Positions 1 to 8,513 of a stretch of DNA of 64,000 bases are shown here, piece after piece (positions within the stretch are counted from its first letter, which is position 1; each line of letters begins with the position of its first letter). The notes below the pieces were generated by a model. That model was given only the letters and a program-made list of their open reading frames with translations, did no database searches and had not been told where the DNA came from. The stretch is from Oscillibacter valericigenes (lineage in GTDB: Bacteria > Bacillota > Clostridia > Oscillospirales > Oscillospiraceae): positions 1 to 64,000 of the forward strand of contig NZ_JACSNX010000001.1 in the NCBI RefSeq assembly GCF_016902445.1, given 5' to 3'. The translations under genes were made by a program, and so were the position numbers.

Positions 1-60
1 GAGGATGCGCCCCCCATCCGGCGTATCTGCCCAGCCATCAGCATAGCTATTTTCCCCCCC
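1..60 (-). repeat. Fragment of a dispersed non-coding repeat
   Basis: No gene is visible here. The reverse complement of bases 28-48 matches bases 62744-62764 at 19 of 21 positions, in both places close to C-rich or G-rich runs. The match suggests two copies of an intergenic element in opposite orientation. The window edge may cut the copy. Confidence 0.4.
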
Positions 61-87
61 GTCCAATGCCTCCAACCATATATTATA

Positions 88-121
88 TAAAAAACACCAG
101 GACCCGCCAAACGGCGGGTCC
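88..121 (-). terminator. Rho-independent terminator of the uvrD-nucleotidyltransferase unit
   Basis: Stem GGACCCGCC (100-108) pairs with GGCGGGTCC (113-121) around a 4-base loop. On the minus strand it is followed by GTGTTTTTTATA. It lies just past the stop of the gene at 130-798. Confidence 0.85.
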
Positions 122-129
122 CTTGTCGT

Positions 130-798
130 TTATGCTGGTCCGTACCGGCAGATCACGTCCCGGCACCAGGCAAGCAGCCGGTCTGTCAGGGCCGGCAGGT
201 CCTCCTGGCACTCCCCCGCTTTCAGGGCTTGGGCGGTCTGCAGGATCTCAAGGTCTCTTCCGGTCAGGCGCTGTGCCAGGTCCTCCCGCCGGCGGCAGTA
301 AGTCCCTTGCTCCAGGTACGCCTTGGCCTGCAGCAGGAACACCGCAGACTTGTAGGCCTCCGCCACCGCCTCCCGGCTCCTGCCGTGGAGAAAGTTGTGA
401 CAGCACAGGTGGTACAGCCCGCAGGCCCCGGTGTGGAGAGCCCGGCGGACGTCCTCCTCCCGCTCCGGCGGCAGCAGGTCTGTGAGGCGCCCGTACCAGT
501 CGGCGGTGTCATGGCGGAACTGGAACAGGTCCGCCGGATCCCAGGCCGCCAGCTCCGCCGCGCCGGAGACGAAGCCGCACAGCTTGTCCCGGTCCGGAAG
601 GTCCTGCACGGCCTTCCGGTAAGTCTCCAAATCCTGGAGAGCGCAGGCGTCCAGGATGCACACCACGTCGATGTCGCTGTCCGGTCCGGCCTCTCCCCTG
701 CCCCGGCTGCCCTGGAGGCCGACGTATCGGACCCGGTCCCCGAAGGCGGCCCGGACGGCCGCGATATATGTATTCATCCAGCTGTTTATGTCCAGCAT
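130..798 (-). CDS. Nucleotidyltransferase-domain protein (Pol beta superfamily)
   Basis: 222 aa. Residues about 27-45 carry GSRGRGEAGPDSDID, the GSx(n)DxD signature of Pol beta-type nucleotidyltransferases, which transfer NMP using two metal-binding aspartates. The rest is mostly helical and resembles the helical partner domain seen in stand-alone aminoglycoside- or protein-modifying members. The substrate cannot be read from the sequence. The start chosen is the ATG at 798, which shares one base with the uvrD stop (TGATG) and has GAGGAAA about 5 bases upstream. A GTG at 801 is the alternative. It is the last gene of the helicase transcript and is followed by a terminator. Confidence 0.75.
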   Translation of the reverse strand: MLDINSWMNTYIAAVRAAFGDRVRYVGLQGSRGRGEAGPDSDIDVVCILDACALQDLETYRKAVQDLPDRDKLCGFVSGAAELAAWDPADLFQFRHDTADWYGRLTDLLPPEREEDVRRALHTGACGLYHLCCHNFLHGRSREAVAEAYKSAVFLLQAKAYLEQGTYCRRREDLAQRLTGRDLEILQTAQALKAGECQEDLPALTDRLLAWCRDVICRYGPA

Positions 799-3269
799 CA
801 CAGTTTCCTCATATGGGCCCCGGCGGATTTCAGCATCAGCTTCTTCTTGCCTACATTGTCAAAGGCCACCTCCACCAGGGCATCGCCGCCCATGGGCCGG
901 ACGGAGAGCACCATGCCCTTCCCGAAGGCGGTGTGCTCCACCATGTCCCCCTGCTGCAGCTGCAGCAGAGTCGCCGCAGGGGCTGCGTTTTTCTGCAGGG
1001 ACTGCAGGGGCCGCTGGGCCGCATGGGCCGGGGCCCGGTAGCTGTGTACGCCGCCGCTGCTCCAGGAGCCGCCGGTGCGGGCGGAGGCGCCGCCCCAGCC
1101 CTCCTCGTACCGGTCGCCGCCGAAGGTGCTGTCGTGCTCCATACCGCCGAAGCGGGGCTCCGGCTTGCTCTCCCAGCGCATGTTCTCCTCCGGGATCTCG
1201 TCCAGGAACCGGGAGGCCCGGTTGGAGCTGGTGCGGCCGTACAGCATCCGCTGCCGGCAGTTGGTGAGAATCAGTTTCTCCTTGGCACGGGTCATGGCCA
1301 CGTAGCACAGCCGCCGCTCCTCCTCCAGCTCCTCCTGGTCGTACTGGGCAGAGGAGCCGGGGAAGATGCCCTCCTCCATGCCCACCACGTACACCACCGG
1401 GAACTCCAGCCCCTTGGCGGAGTGGATGGTCATCAGGGTAACGCAGTCGTCGCTGCCCTCCACACTGTCCAGGTCCGTGTACAGGGCGATCTCGTTCAGA
1501 AAGCCGGAGAGGGTGGCGTCCTCCGGGTCCTGCTCCAAAAAGCCCAGAATGTTGGACTTCAATTCCTGCACGTTCTCGATGCGGCCCCGGCTCTCCATGT
1601 CGTTCTTCTCCTCCAGGGCCCTCACATAGCCGGTCTGGTCACAGACGGCGTCGTAGAACTCCGGCAGGGCCAGCTCCGTGCCCTCCCGCCGCAGACCGTC
1701 GATCAGGTCGGCGAACTTCAGCAGCTTGGAGGCGGCGGATTTCAGCTCCGGGAACAAATCCGCGTTGCGGATGATCTCATACAGGGACGCCCCCTGGCTC
1801 TCCGCCAAGGCCCCCACCTTGTCCAGGGTGGTGGCGCCGATCCCCCGGGGCGGGTTGTTGATGACGCGCCGCAGCCGCAGGTCGTCCAGGGGGTTGTTCA
1901 GCACGCACAAATAGGCCAGCATATCCTTGACCTCCGCCCGGTCGAAGAACTTCATGCCCCCCACCACTTTATAGGGGATGCCGTTGCGCTTCATGGCGTA
2001 TTCCAGCTGGTTGGACTGGGCGTTCATCCGGTACAGCACCGCCGTGTCCCGGAAGCTCCGTCCCCGGTTCACCCCCATCAGGATGTCCCCGGCCACGTAG
2101 TTGGCCTCGTCGCTCTCGTTGAAGGTGGTCTTGATGGTAACCACGTCGCCGCCGCCGTTGTCGGTCCACAACGTCTTGCCCTTGCGGCCCTGGTTGTTGC
2201 GGATGACGGCGTTGGCCGCGTCCAGGATGTTCTGAGTGGAGCGGTAGTTCTGCTCCAGGCGGATGGTCCGGGCCTTGGGGTACTGCTCCTCGAAGTTCAA
2301 AATGTTCTCGATGTTGGCGCCCCGGAACCGGTAGATGGACTGGTCGTCGTCGCCCACCACGCAGAGGTTCTGGTACCCCCCCGCCAGCAGAGAGGTCAGC
2401 AGGTACTGCAGGTGATTGGTGTCCTGGTACTCGTCCACCAGCACGTAGCGGAACTTCCGCTGGTAGTAGTCCAGCACCTCGGGCTCCTGCTGCAGCAGCG
2501 TCACCGTATGGAAGATAATGTCGTCGAAGTCCAGGGCGTTGGCAGTGCGGAGCCGCTTCTCATAGGCGGCGTAGATCCTGGCGTAGTCCTTCATCCGCCA
2601 GTCGTTGGCGGCCTCCGCCCGCTTGGCGAAGTCCTCAATGGACTCGTACTGGTCCTTGGAGTGGCTGATGGCGGCCAGGACGCTCCGGGGCGGATACGTC
2701 TTTTCGTCCAGGTGCTTTTCCTTCAGCACGTCCTTGATGACCCGCTTGGAGTCATCGGTGTCGTAGATGGTGAAGTCCTTGTCGAACCCCAGCCGGTCAA
2801 TGTCCCGCCGCAGGATCCGCACGCAGGCGGAGTGGAAGGTGGAGGCCCAGATGTCGTTGGCATCCGGCCCCAGCCGGGCGGCCAGACGGTCCTTCAGCTC
2901 CCCCGCCGCCTTGTTGGTAAAGGTGATGGCGATGATCTCCCAGGGCCGGGGCACGTCCACGGCGCAGAGATGCCGGGCCCGGCGGACGTCCTCCTCCGTG
3001 GGCCGGGCCGGGAAGCTCTCCAGAAACTGCAGGTCCTCCTCCGTGGCCCAGACGGGCACCTCGTCGGAGTCGCTGCCCCGGCCGTAGGTGAGCAGATTGT
3101 ACACCCGCTGGATCAGCACCGTGGTCTTGCCGCTGCCGGCGCCGGCCAGCAGGAGGAGCGGCCCCTCCGTGGTCATGGCGGCCTGGCGCTGCATGGGGTT
3201 CAGCCGCTGGAGGTCCTGGGCGATGACCGCCTTCCGGGCGGCGATGTAGCGTTGCTTGAAGTCTTCCAT
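798..3269 (-). CDS. pcrA: ATP-dependent 3'-5' DNA helicase PcrA/UvrD
   Basis: 823 aa superfamily 1A helicase for nucleotide excision repair and removal of recombinase filaments and stalled replication forks. Visible motifs: Walker A GAGSGKTT (43-50), ITFTNKAAGELKDRL (motif Ia), VLVDEYQDTN (motif II), GDDDQSIYRFRGA (motif III), VTLMTIHSAKGLEFPVVYV (motif V) and AMTRAKEKL (motif VI). The C-terminus has the Tudor-like fold typical of PcrA (DMVEHTAFGKGMVL). About 50 residues are inserted between motifs I and Ia. The start is the ATG at 3269 with GGTGG just upstream; a TTG at 3296 in frame has no ribosome site. First gene of a two-gene operon. Confidence 0.95.
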   Translation of the reverse strand: MEDFKQRYIAARKAVIAQDLQRLNPMQRQAAMTTEGPLLLLAGAGSGKTTVLIQRVYNLLTYGRGSDSDEVPVWATEEDLQFLESFPARPTEEDVRRARHLCAVDVPRPWEIIAITFTNKAAGELKDRLAARLGPDANDIWASTFHSACVRILRRDIDRLGFDKDFTIYDTDDSKRVIKDVLKEKHLDEKTYPPRSVLAAISHSKDQYESIEDFAKRAEAANDWRMKDYARIYAAYEKRLRTANALDFDDIIFHTVTLLQQEPEVLDYYQRKFRYVLVDEYQDTNHLQYLLTSLLAGGYQNLCVVGDDDQSIYRFRGANIENILNFEEQYPKARTIRLEQNYRSTQNILDAANAVIRNNQGRKGKTLWTDNGGGDVVTIKTTFNESDEANYVAGDILMGVNRGRSFRDTAVLYRMNAQSNQLEYAMKRNGIPYKVVGGMKFFDRAEVKDMLAYLCVLNNPLDDLRLRRVINNPPRGIGATTLDKVGALAESQGASLYEIIRNADLFPELKSAASKLLKFADLIDGLRREGTELALPEFYDAVCDQTGYVRALEEKNDMESRGRIENVQELKSNILGFLEQDPEDATLSGFLNEIALYTDLDSVEGSDDCVTLMTIHSAKGLEFPVVYVVGMEEGIFPGSSAQYDQEELEEERRLCYVAMTRAKEKLILTNCRQRMLYGRTSSNRASRFLDEIPEENMRWESKPEPRFGGMEHDSTFGGDRYEEGWGGASARTGGSWSSGGVHSYRAPAHAAQRPLQSLQKNAAPAATLLQLQQGDMVEHTAFGKGMVLSVRPMGGDALVEVAFDNVGKKKLMLKSAGAHMRKL

Positions 3270-3311
3270 ATGTCCACCGTTCTCCGTTGATCTCAAAAAG
3301 TCTCGGCCCCT

Positions 3312-3340
3312 ATTTTACGGCAAAATCCCCCGCCGGTCAA
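3312..3340 (-). promoter_or_regulatory. Candidate sigma-A promoter of pcrA
   Basis: On the minus strand, TTGACC (3335-3340), 17-base spacer, TAAAAT (3312-3317), about 43 bases before the helicase start. Confidence 0.6.
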
Positions 3341-3390
3341 GGCGGGAAAGCGGCTGTTTCCAGTCTGCCGCTTTTGTTACCGATTTGAGG

Positions 3391-3452
3391 TTGACAAATG
3401 TCTACCTATCTGCTATGGTCAAATCAGAAGAATTGGTAGACATTCGTATACC
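3391..3452 (+). promoter_or_regulatory. blaI promoter with two putative BlaI operators
   Basis: TTGACA (3391-3396), 17-base spacer, TATGGT (3414-3419) preceded by TGC (extended -10). The dyad GACAaaTGTC (3393-3402) overlaps the -35 and resembles the TACAnnTGTA core of BlaI/MecI operators. A second dyad of the form GGTAnAC(n5)GTnTACC spans 3435-3452, next to the ribosome site. The two are also linked by a perfect inverted repeat, AATGTCTACC (3397-3406) and GGTAGACATT (3435-3444). The layout fits autorepression by the downstream BlaI protein. Confidence 0.7.
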
Positions 3453-3466
3453 ATGGAGGTGAGAAC

Positions 3467-3847
3467 ATGCGGGTCAATCTGTCCGACAGCGAGTGGAAGC
3501 TGATGAACCGGCTGTGGGAGCAGTCCCCCCGGACCATCATGGAGCTGACGGCGGCGGTGAAGGATGACACTGGCTGGAGCAAGAACACCGTCATCACCAT
3601 GCTGTCCCGTCTGGAGGCCAAGGGAGCCGTCCGGCACGAGGAGGGCGGCCGGGCCAAGCGGTACTTCCCGGCGGTGGATCGGGAGGACGCCGCAGCAGCG
3701 GAGACGGAGAGCTTCCTCTCCCGGGTCTACGGCGGCAGCCTGGGCCTGATGGTGAGCAACCTGGTGGAGAGCCACCAGCTGACGGCGGCGGACATCGCGG
3801 AGCTGTCCGCCATTCTGGAAAAGGCGGGAGGCGAGGAACATGCGTGA
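3467..3847 (+). CDS. blaI: BlaI/MecI/CopY-family transcriptional repressor
   Basis: 126 aa. An N-terminal winged helix (about 5-70, with LSDSEWKLMNRLWE and NTVITMLSRLEAKGAV) is followed by a short helical dimerisation region (about 75-120), the normal size and layout of BlaI. Family members repress their own operon and are inactivated when a partner M56 protease is activated. The usual Asn-Phe cleavage pair of staphylococcal BlaI is not obvious; NL is present at 98-99. The ribosome site is GGAGGTGAG and the start is ATG. The stop overlaps the start of the M56 gene by 8 bases, so translation is probably coupled. Whether the trigger is a beta-lactam is unknown; no beta-lactamase gene is nearby. 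Confidence 0.9.
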   Translation: MRVNLSDSEWKLMNRLWEQSPRTIMELTAAVKDDTGWSKNTVITMLSRLEAKGAVRHEEGGRAKRYFPAVDREDAAAAETESFLSRVYGGSLGLMVSNLVESHQLTAADIAELSAILEKAGGEEHA

Positions 3848-6800
3848 GATCCTGTTGACATCTTCCGTGCTGATCCTGGCGGTCCTGCTCTTGCGGCTGG
3901 CGTTCCGGGACCGGATCTCCCGCCGGGCGCAGTACGCCCTGTGGGGACTGGTGCTGCTCCGGCTGCTGGTGCCGGTGAGTTTGCCGGGAGTGGACTTCTC
4001 CGTCCTGTCGGCGGCGGAGCCGGTGGGACAGGCGGTGGCAGAGCGGCTGGAACAGCGGATGGTCTACGCCATGCCCACGGAAGTTTATGATTATGCGGAT
4101 CCGGGCCAATCGGGCGCCACAGAGCCATCCCCGGCGGCGGGCAACTTCGGTGTCACGGACGATTCCATGGATCTCGTTGACCGGACCTGGCACTCCAATC
4201 TGGCACCCGACGGCACCGTGCAGTCTGAATATTACTCCGGCGGGGTCATCATCGAAGGAGATCAGTCCACCCATTACTTCTTCATGCTGCCCATCTCGGA
4301 GCTGCTGACGATCCTCTGGCTGGCAGGTGTCGCCGGTATTGCGGTGTGGTTCCTGGTGACCAACCTGCGGTTCTGGCGAACGCTCCGGCGGACACGGACG
4401 CCTTACGCCGTGGAGGGCTGCAGGTATCCCGTGTACCTGGTGGCGGAAGGGCTCCCCTCCCCCTGCCTGTTCGGGCTCTTCCGGCCCGCCATCTACCTGA
4501 CGCCCGCCGCCGTGGCCTCCCCGGAGCGGCTGGGGCACGTGCTGGCCCATGAGACCGCCCACGCCCGGCACTTAGACCCCCTGTGGTCCCTCCTGCGGTG
4601 CGTGTGCCTGGCGGTGTACTGGTTCGACCCCCTGGTGTGGGCGGCCGCCGCTGTCTCCAAGACCGACGGGGAGCTGGCCTGCGACGAGGCCGCCATCCGG
4701 GCCCTGGGAGAGGACCAGCGCATCCCCTACGGCCGGACGCTGCTGTCCCTGATCCCGGTGCGGAAGGGGCCCGGCGCGCCGCTGCTGTCCGCCACCACCA
4801 TGACGGCGGGCAAGCGGCAGCTGAAGGACCGGATCACCCGCATCGCCCGGGGGAACCAGACCCGGGCGGCGGCGCTGTTCCTGGCCCTGGCCCTGGTCGC
4901 CGGGGTCTGCGCCGTCACCTTCACCGGGGCCAAGGCGGAGTCGGACCCTGTCCCCCTCACCGGCGACGAGCTGGCGTATTTCAATGAGGAGTTCTTCAAC
5001 AACGACACTGTGGACAACGTGGTGGGACTGAATATCCACAACCAGTTCCTCACCTCCCTCTATGAGCGGCCTGAGGACATCGACCTCTTTGAGCTGTTCT
5101 ACTGCGGCACCGGCCTGTCCGGCAGCATGAGCGACGAGGAACTCCGTCTGGTCTACGGGGACACTCTGGCGGATTGCGCCCGGTATAAAGCCACCACAGC
5201 CGATATGGATGGTATTTTGGAGGAATATATGGGCCTCACCGTGGCCGAGACCAGTGGCGTGGGACTGGAAAACTTCACGTATCTGCCGGATTATGACGCC
5301 TATTACTGGGCCCATGGGGATACCAACTACTTCCACAGTGTCCAGGTCACCGCCGGGGAGCGGGTGGGCAATACCATCCGATTGTACTACCCGGATACCT
5401 CCGCCCGCTATGACAGTGCGTGGCTGTGCGTGACCCTGGAGGCCCAGGACGACGGCTCCTACTGGTTCGTCTCCAACCTTCCCAGCGAGCAGCCCGCCAT
5501 CCCAACCGTATACCCGGAGGGGGATCCGGTGCTGACCATCCCCCTGACGGATCTCACGCCCTATGAGCCGGAAGCCGTGGAAGTCACCCGGCACACGGGC
5601 GACTGTGCGGAGCGGGGCGGCGGGTATGGCGTGGACAGCGAGGACGGTGGGCAGGTTTCCGTCTATATCTACCGTTCCACAGACGGCAACCTCTATGCTG
5701 CCGAAATCGTCGACATGGAAATCGGGCAGGGAGGGCGTGTGGACGTGTGGAATGTGGACTGCTTCTTCACCTTCCCGGAACACAACACGCTGAGTGCCAG
5801 TGATTCCAACGGCTACGCCGTCTCCGTGGACTTCTTCAAGGACCTGTTCGGCCACAACGGGCTGGTGCTCCATTACTCCGGCGAACTGGACGAACACACA
5901 AGCGTCACCTTCCACGACTACTACTATTTCGATTCCAACCGCAATCCCGTCCTGCTGGCCCGGGTCCACGGCGCGGAACCGGCGATCCTGGATCTGGACG
6001 GAGACGGGGCCAACGAACTGCTCTCCGACGATGACGGGATCTCCGGCGGCGCCCAGCTGGTGTTCCAGCGGGACGGGCAGCTGTACGAGGCGAATCTGAC
6101 GGACCTGCTGCAGGCGGCCTGGCCGGAGATGGCCTGGTGGGACTACAGCTCCATCGACACCAGCCGCCGGTGCCTCACCATCGTCGGCATGGTCCAGTAC
6201 GCTGACGGCGGGACGCCCTACCACTTCACCCGCTACCTCTACTTCGACGGGGAGAACATCCTGGTGTACCAGGACAACACCACCTATACAGACCACGTGG
6301 CCGACAACATCGACGTGCCGGAGGCGGTGCTCTCGGCGGCGAAGGACGCCGTCCTCTCCGCTCTGGACTACTGGCGCAGCCACACCGGCGCCATGGCCTA
6401 TGTAGACAGCCAGTGGCAGCAGACGGGTACTCAGGCGGAGTGGGACGACTGGCGGATCACGGAACTGGTGCTGACGGACACGGTGCCCGCCTACCCGGAG
6501 CTGGGGCTGCGGGTGTACGGCCTTCGCTATGAGTTCCACACCACCACGCCGGAAAACGTGATGCTGGCCGGCGGCATGTACATGGACGAGGATGGCTGGG
6601 TGGGCGGCCTCAACACCCTGCCCCCGGTACTGGTGTTCCACACCATGGCCAACAGCGGCCCCGTCCTGCTGCAGAGCTCCATTCCCAATGACGTGGGCCG
6701 GAGCAGCGACAACCCCATGTTCGCCGGTCTCATGGCCCAGGTGGCGCTGGAGAACGGCCTGCTGACCCCGTCGGAGGTGCGGGCGGAAGACCTCTACTAC

Positions 6801-8423
6801 ATGTTCTACAACGGCCAGGATGTATTTTTGAATCTCATCGGAGCCTTCCCCGTGGATGAGCAGAATGCGGCCCTGGATGCCATGGCAGAATACGCCGTGT
6901 CTGTGGCGAACACCGACGACGGCGGGCTGCTGGCAGACGGCCTGCAGCGGCTGGAGGAGTATGATGGCCTCTATGAGCTGACGGAGGATGGCGAAGCGGC
7001 ACACCAGCGGCTGCAAAGCGCCTGGACCCGGGCCCAGGCGGAGGCGGAGCGGCAATCGCTCCTGGCCGGCCAGGCCCAGGGGAAGGGCACGGTCTATGAG
7101 GCCAGCGGCCTCTCTCTGTGGGTGCCGGCGGGCTGGGCGGACATGGCGGTGGTCACCGCCCGGGATTCCGTCTGGTCCGGAGAATCCGTGCCGGGGTTTG
7201 ACGTCTACGAGCGTCTGGCCCACGACGCAGATCCCTACACCGGGCGGGTCTGGGATGTCCGGGCCCTCACCCGGACACAATTCCAGTCCGCCTTTGGGGA
7301 CGCGGACTGGTCGGAGATCCTGGGAGCTTCCAGCTATGTGATCGGCTCTGACGACACCTACATCTATCTCCTCTCCACCCCTACGGACGTACAGTTCCTG
7401 GTGGAGGATCCCACCAGCATGGCCCAGTATGCGCTGCTGCGGGACCAGTCCCAGGCGGTGCTGGAGGACTTCCTCTCCCGCAACGGCATCACCCCCAACC
7501 CGGACTGCCCGGATGCCGACGGGTGCTATGTGGGCTCCGCCTCCGCGGCCCCCAGTCCCGCCCGGCCCACGGAGGCGGACATTCAGGCGGCGATTTTGAA
7601 CCATCGGGTAAACGCCACCGCCCATCAGTATAACTTCTCCACAGAAGCTCACCGGGTGCTGGACGCTGTTCAGGACGGTAGCGTCTGCACGGTATACCTC
7701 CTGGTGTGGTACAGCGCCTATGAGCGCACCGCCACCGGCTGGCAGAGCGGCACCAACGGCCAGTTCCCCGCCGCCGTCACCTTCATCTGGCAAAACGGCG
7801 GCTGGGAGGTCACAGACTATCAGGAGCCCGCCTCCTACGCCACGGACCTGCGGACCATCTTCCCGGAGGAACTGGCGGACATGGTGGTAAACGACGACGA
7901 GGCCTGGGCGGCGCTTCAGGAGGAGTGCCGGGCCAAGGCGGAGGCGTATTTTGCGGAGCACCCGGTCTCTGCCTCCCTGCTGCAGTCCTCCAGCGCCCCG
8001 TCGGAGGAGGCCCTGCACGCCGCCATCCTCCACTATCAAAGCAGTATCCTGCCCATGGATTCCGACGGCTGTGCGGAGGCCCACCAGGTGCTGCAGGAGA
8101 CCTCCGGGCAGGACACCCACACCTTCCACCTGTTCGTCTACTGCACCAGCTTTCTTGAGGAAGACGGGTTCCCGGTACAGGACTGGTATTCCCTGTTCCC
8201 CGCCTCCATCACGTTCCGCTATGAAAACGGCAGCTGGCAGCCCGTGGGATCCTGGGGCTTTTACGGCAGCGACACCTTTGACCGCCCGGACCTGTTCCCC
8301 GACTTTCCAACCGAGACACTGGATCTCTATGTGAAGGACGGCGTCCAGACGGATCTTTTCAAGGAGCTCCATGCCGAACTCCGCGCAGAGTGCCTGCAAT
8401 CGGCGGAGGCGGAGTTTGCGTAA
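3840..8423 (+). CDS. Giant BlaR1-like M56 family metallopeptidase sensor
   Basis: 1527 aa, far longer than BlaR1/MecR1 (about 585-600). The N-terminal part is a typical M56 unit: membrane segments near 4-22, 33-50, 152-176, about 250-272 and 343-363, the zinc motif HETAH at 237-241, and a downstream ELACDEAA (278-285) likely to give the third ligand. After the last membrane segment about 1160 residues follow, predicted to be extracytoplasmic. I find no penicillin-binding SxxK/SxN/KTG domain there. The region has a calcium-binding-like LDLDGDGANE (about 715-725) and two related copies of a roughly 130-residue module at the C-terminus (about 1243-1375 and 1387-1527). It overlaps blaI by 8 bases and probably inactivates it upon signal. 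The ligand is unknown. Confidence 0.85.
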   Translation: MREILLTSSVLILAVLLLRLAFRDRISRRAQYALWGLVLLRLLVPVSLPGVDFSVLSAAEPVGQAVAERLEQRMVYAMPTEVYDYADPGQSGATEPSPAAGNFGVTDDSMDLVDRTWHSNLAPDGTVQSEYYSGGVIIEGDQSTHYFFMLPISELLTILWLAGVAGIAVWFLVTNLRFWRTLRRTRTPYAVEGCRYPVYLVAEGLPSPCLFGLFRPAIYLTPAAVASPERLGHVLAHETAHARHLDPLWSLLRCVCLAVYWFDPLVWAAAAVSKTDGELACDEAAIRALGEDQRIPYGRTLLSLIPVRKGPGAPLLSATTMTAGKRQLKDRITRIARGNQTRAAALFLALALVAGVCAVTFTGAKAESDPVPLTGDELAYFNEEFFNNDTVDNVVGLNIHNQFLTSLYERPEDIDLFELFYCGTGLSGSMSDEELRLVYGDTLADCARYKATTADMDGILEEYMGLTVAETSGVGLENFTYLPDYDAYYWAHGDTNYFHSVQVTAGERVGNTIRLYYPDTSARYDSAWLCVTLEAQDDGSYWFVSNLPSEQPAIPTVYPEGDPVLTIPLTDLTPYEPEAVEVTRHTGDCAERGGGYGVDSEDGGQVSVYIYRSTDGNLYAAEIVDMEIGQGGRVDVWNVDCFFTFPEHNTLSASDSNGYAVSVDFFKDLFGHNGLVLHYSGELDEHTSVTFHDYYYFDSNRNPVLLARVHGAEPAILDLDGDGANELLSDDDGISGGAQLVFQRDGQLYEANLTDLLQAAWPEMAWWDYSSIDTSRRCLTIVGMVQYADGGTPYHFTRYLYFDGENILVYQDNTTYTDHVADNIDVPEAVLSAAKDAVLSALDYWRSHTGAMAYVDSQWQQTGTQAEWDDWRITELVLTDTVPAYPELGLRVYGLRYEFHTTTPENVMLAGGMYMDEDGWVGGLNTLPPVLVFHTMANSGPVLLQSSIPNDVGRSSDNPMFAGLMAQVALENGLLTPSEVRAEDLYYMFYNGQDVFLNLIGAFPVDEQNAALDAMAEYAVSVANTDDGGLLADGLQRLEEYDGLYELTEDGEAAHQRLQSAWTRAQAEAERQSLLAGQAQGKGTVYEASGLSLWVPAGWADMAVVTARDSVWSGESVPGFDVYERLAHDADPYTGRVWDVRALTRTQFQSAFGDADWSEILGASSYVIGSDDTYIYLLSTPTDVQFLVEDPTSMAQYALLRDQSQAVLEDFLSRNGITPNPDCPDADGCYVGSASAAPSPARPTEADIQAAILNHRVNATAHQYNFSTEAHRVLDAVQDGSVCTVYLLVWYSAYERTATGWQSGTNGQFPAAVTFIWQNGGWEVTDYQEPASYATDLRTIFPEELADMVVNDDEAWAALQEECRAKAEAYFAEHPVSASLLQSSSAPSEEALHAAILHYQSSILPMDSDGCAEAHQVLQETSGQDTHTFHLFVYCTSFLEEDGFPVQDWYSLFPASITFRYENGSWQPVGSWGFYGSDTFDRPDLFPDFPTETLDLYVKDGVQTDLFKELHAELRAECLQSAEAEFA

Positions 8424-8474
8424 CCCCCAGTCTCCCCAATCTGCCGGAAGGGTCCCGATACCCGCAAGCAAAAA

Positions 8475-8505
8475 AGAACGCCCCCAGGTGGGGGCGTTCT
8501 CTTTT
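8475..8505. terminator. Bidirectional terminator between convergent genes
   Basis: An 11-bp perfect stem, 8475-8485 with 8490-8500, loop AGGT. It is followed by CTTTT on the plus strand and by a run of T on the minus strand (AAAAAA at 8470-8475). It serves the M56 gene and the DHHW gene. Confidence 0.85.
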
Positions 8506-8513
8506 GTGCGTAC

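Noticed and set aside
130-798. Reading the nucleotidyltransferase as an antitoxin of a HEPN/MNT pair
   Set aside because: The protein is twice the size of MNT antitoxins, no separate HEPN gene adjoins, and it is coupled to a helicase gene instead.
768-3290. Long open frame on the plus strand across the pcrA gene
   Set aside because: It is antisense to a helicase with all motifs; GC-rich codon use leaves the opposite frames open. The product is Val/Gly/His-rich with no domain and no ribosome site.
4572-8471. 1299-codon open frame on the minus strand across the M56 gene
   Set aside because: Compositional shadow of the coding strand; low-complexity product without domains. The plus frame has M56 motifs and a ribosome site.
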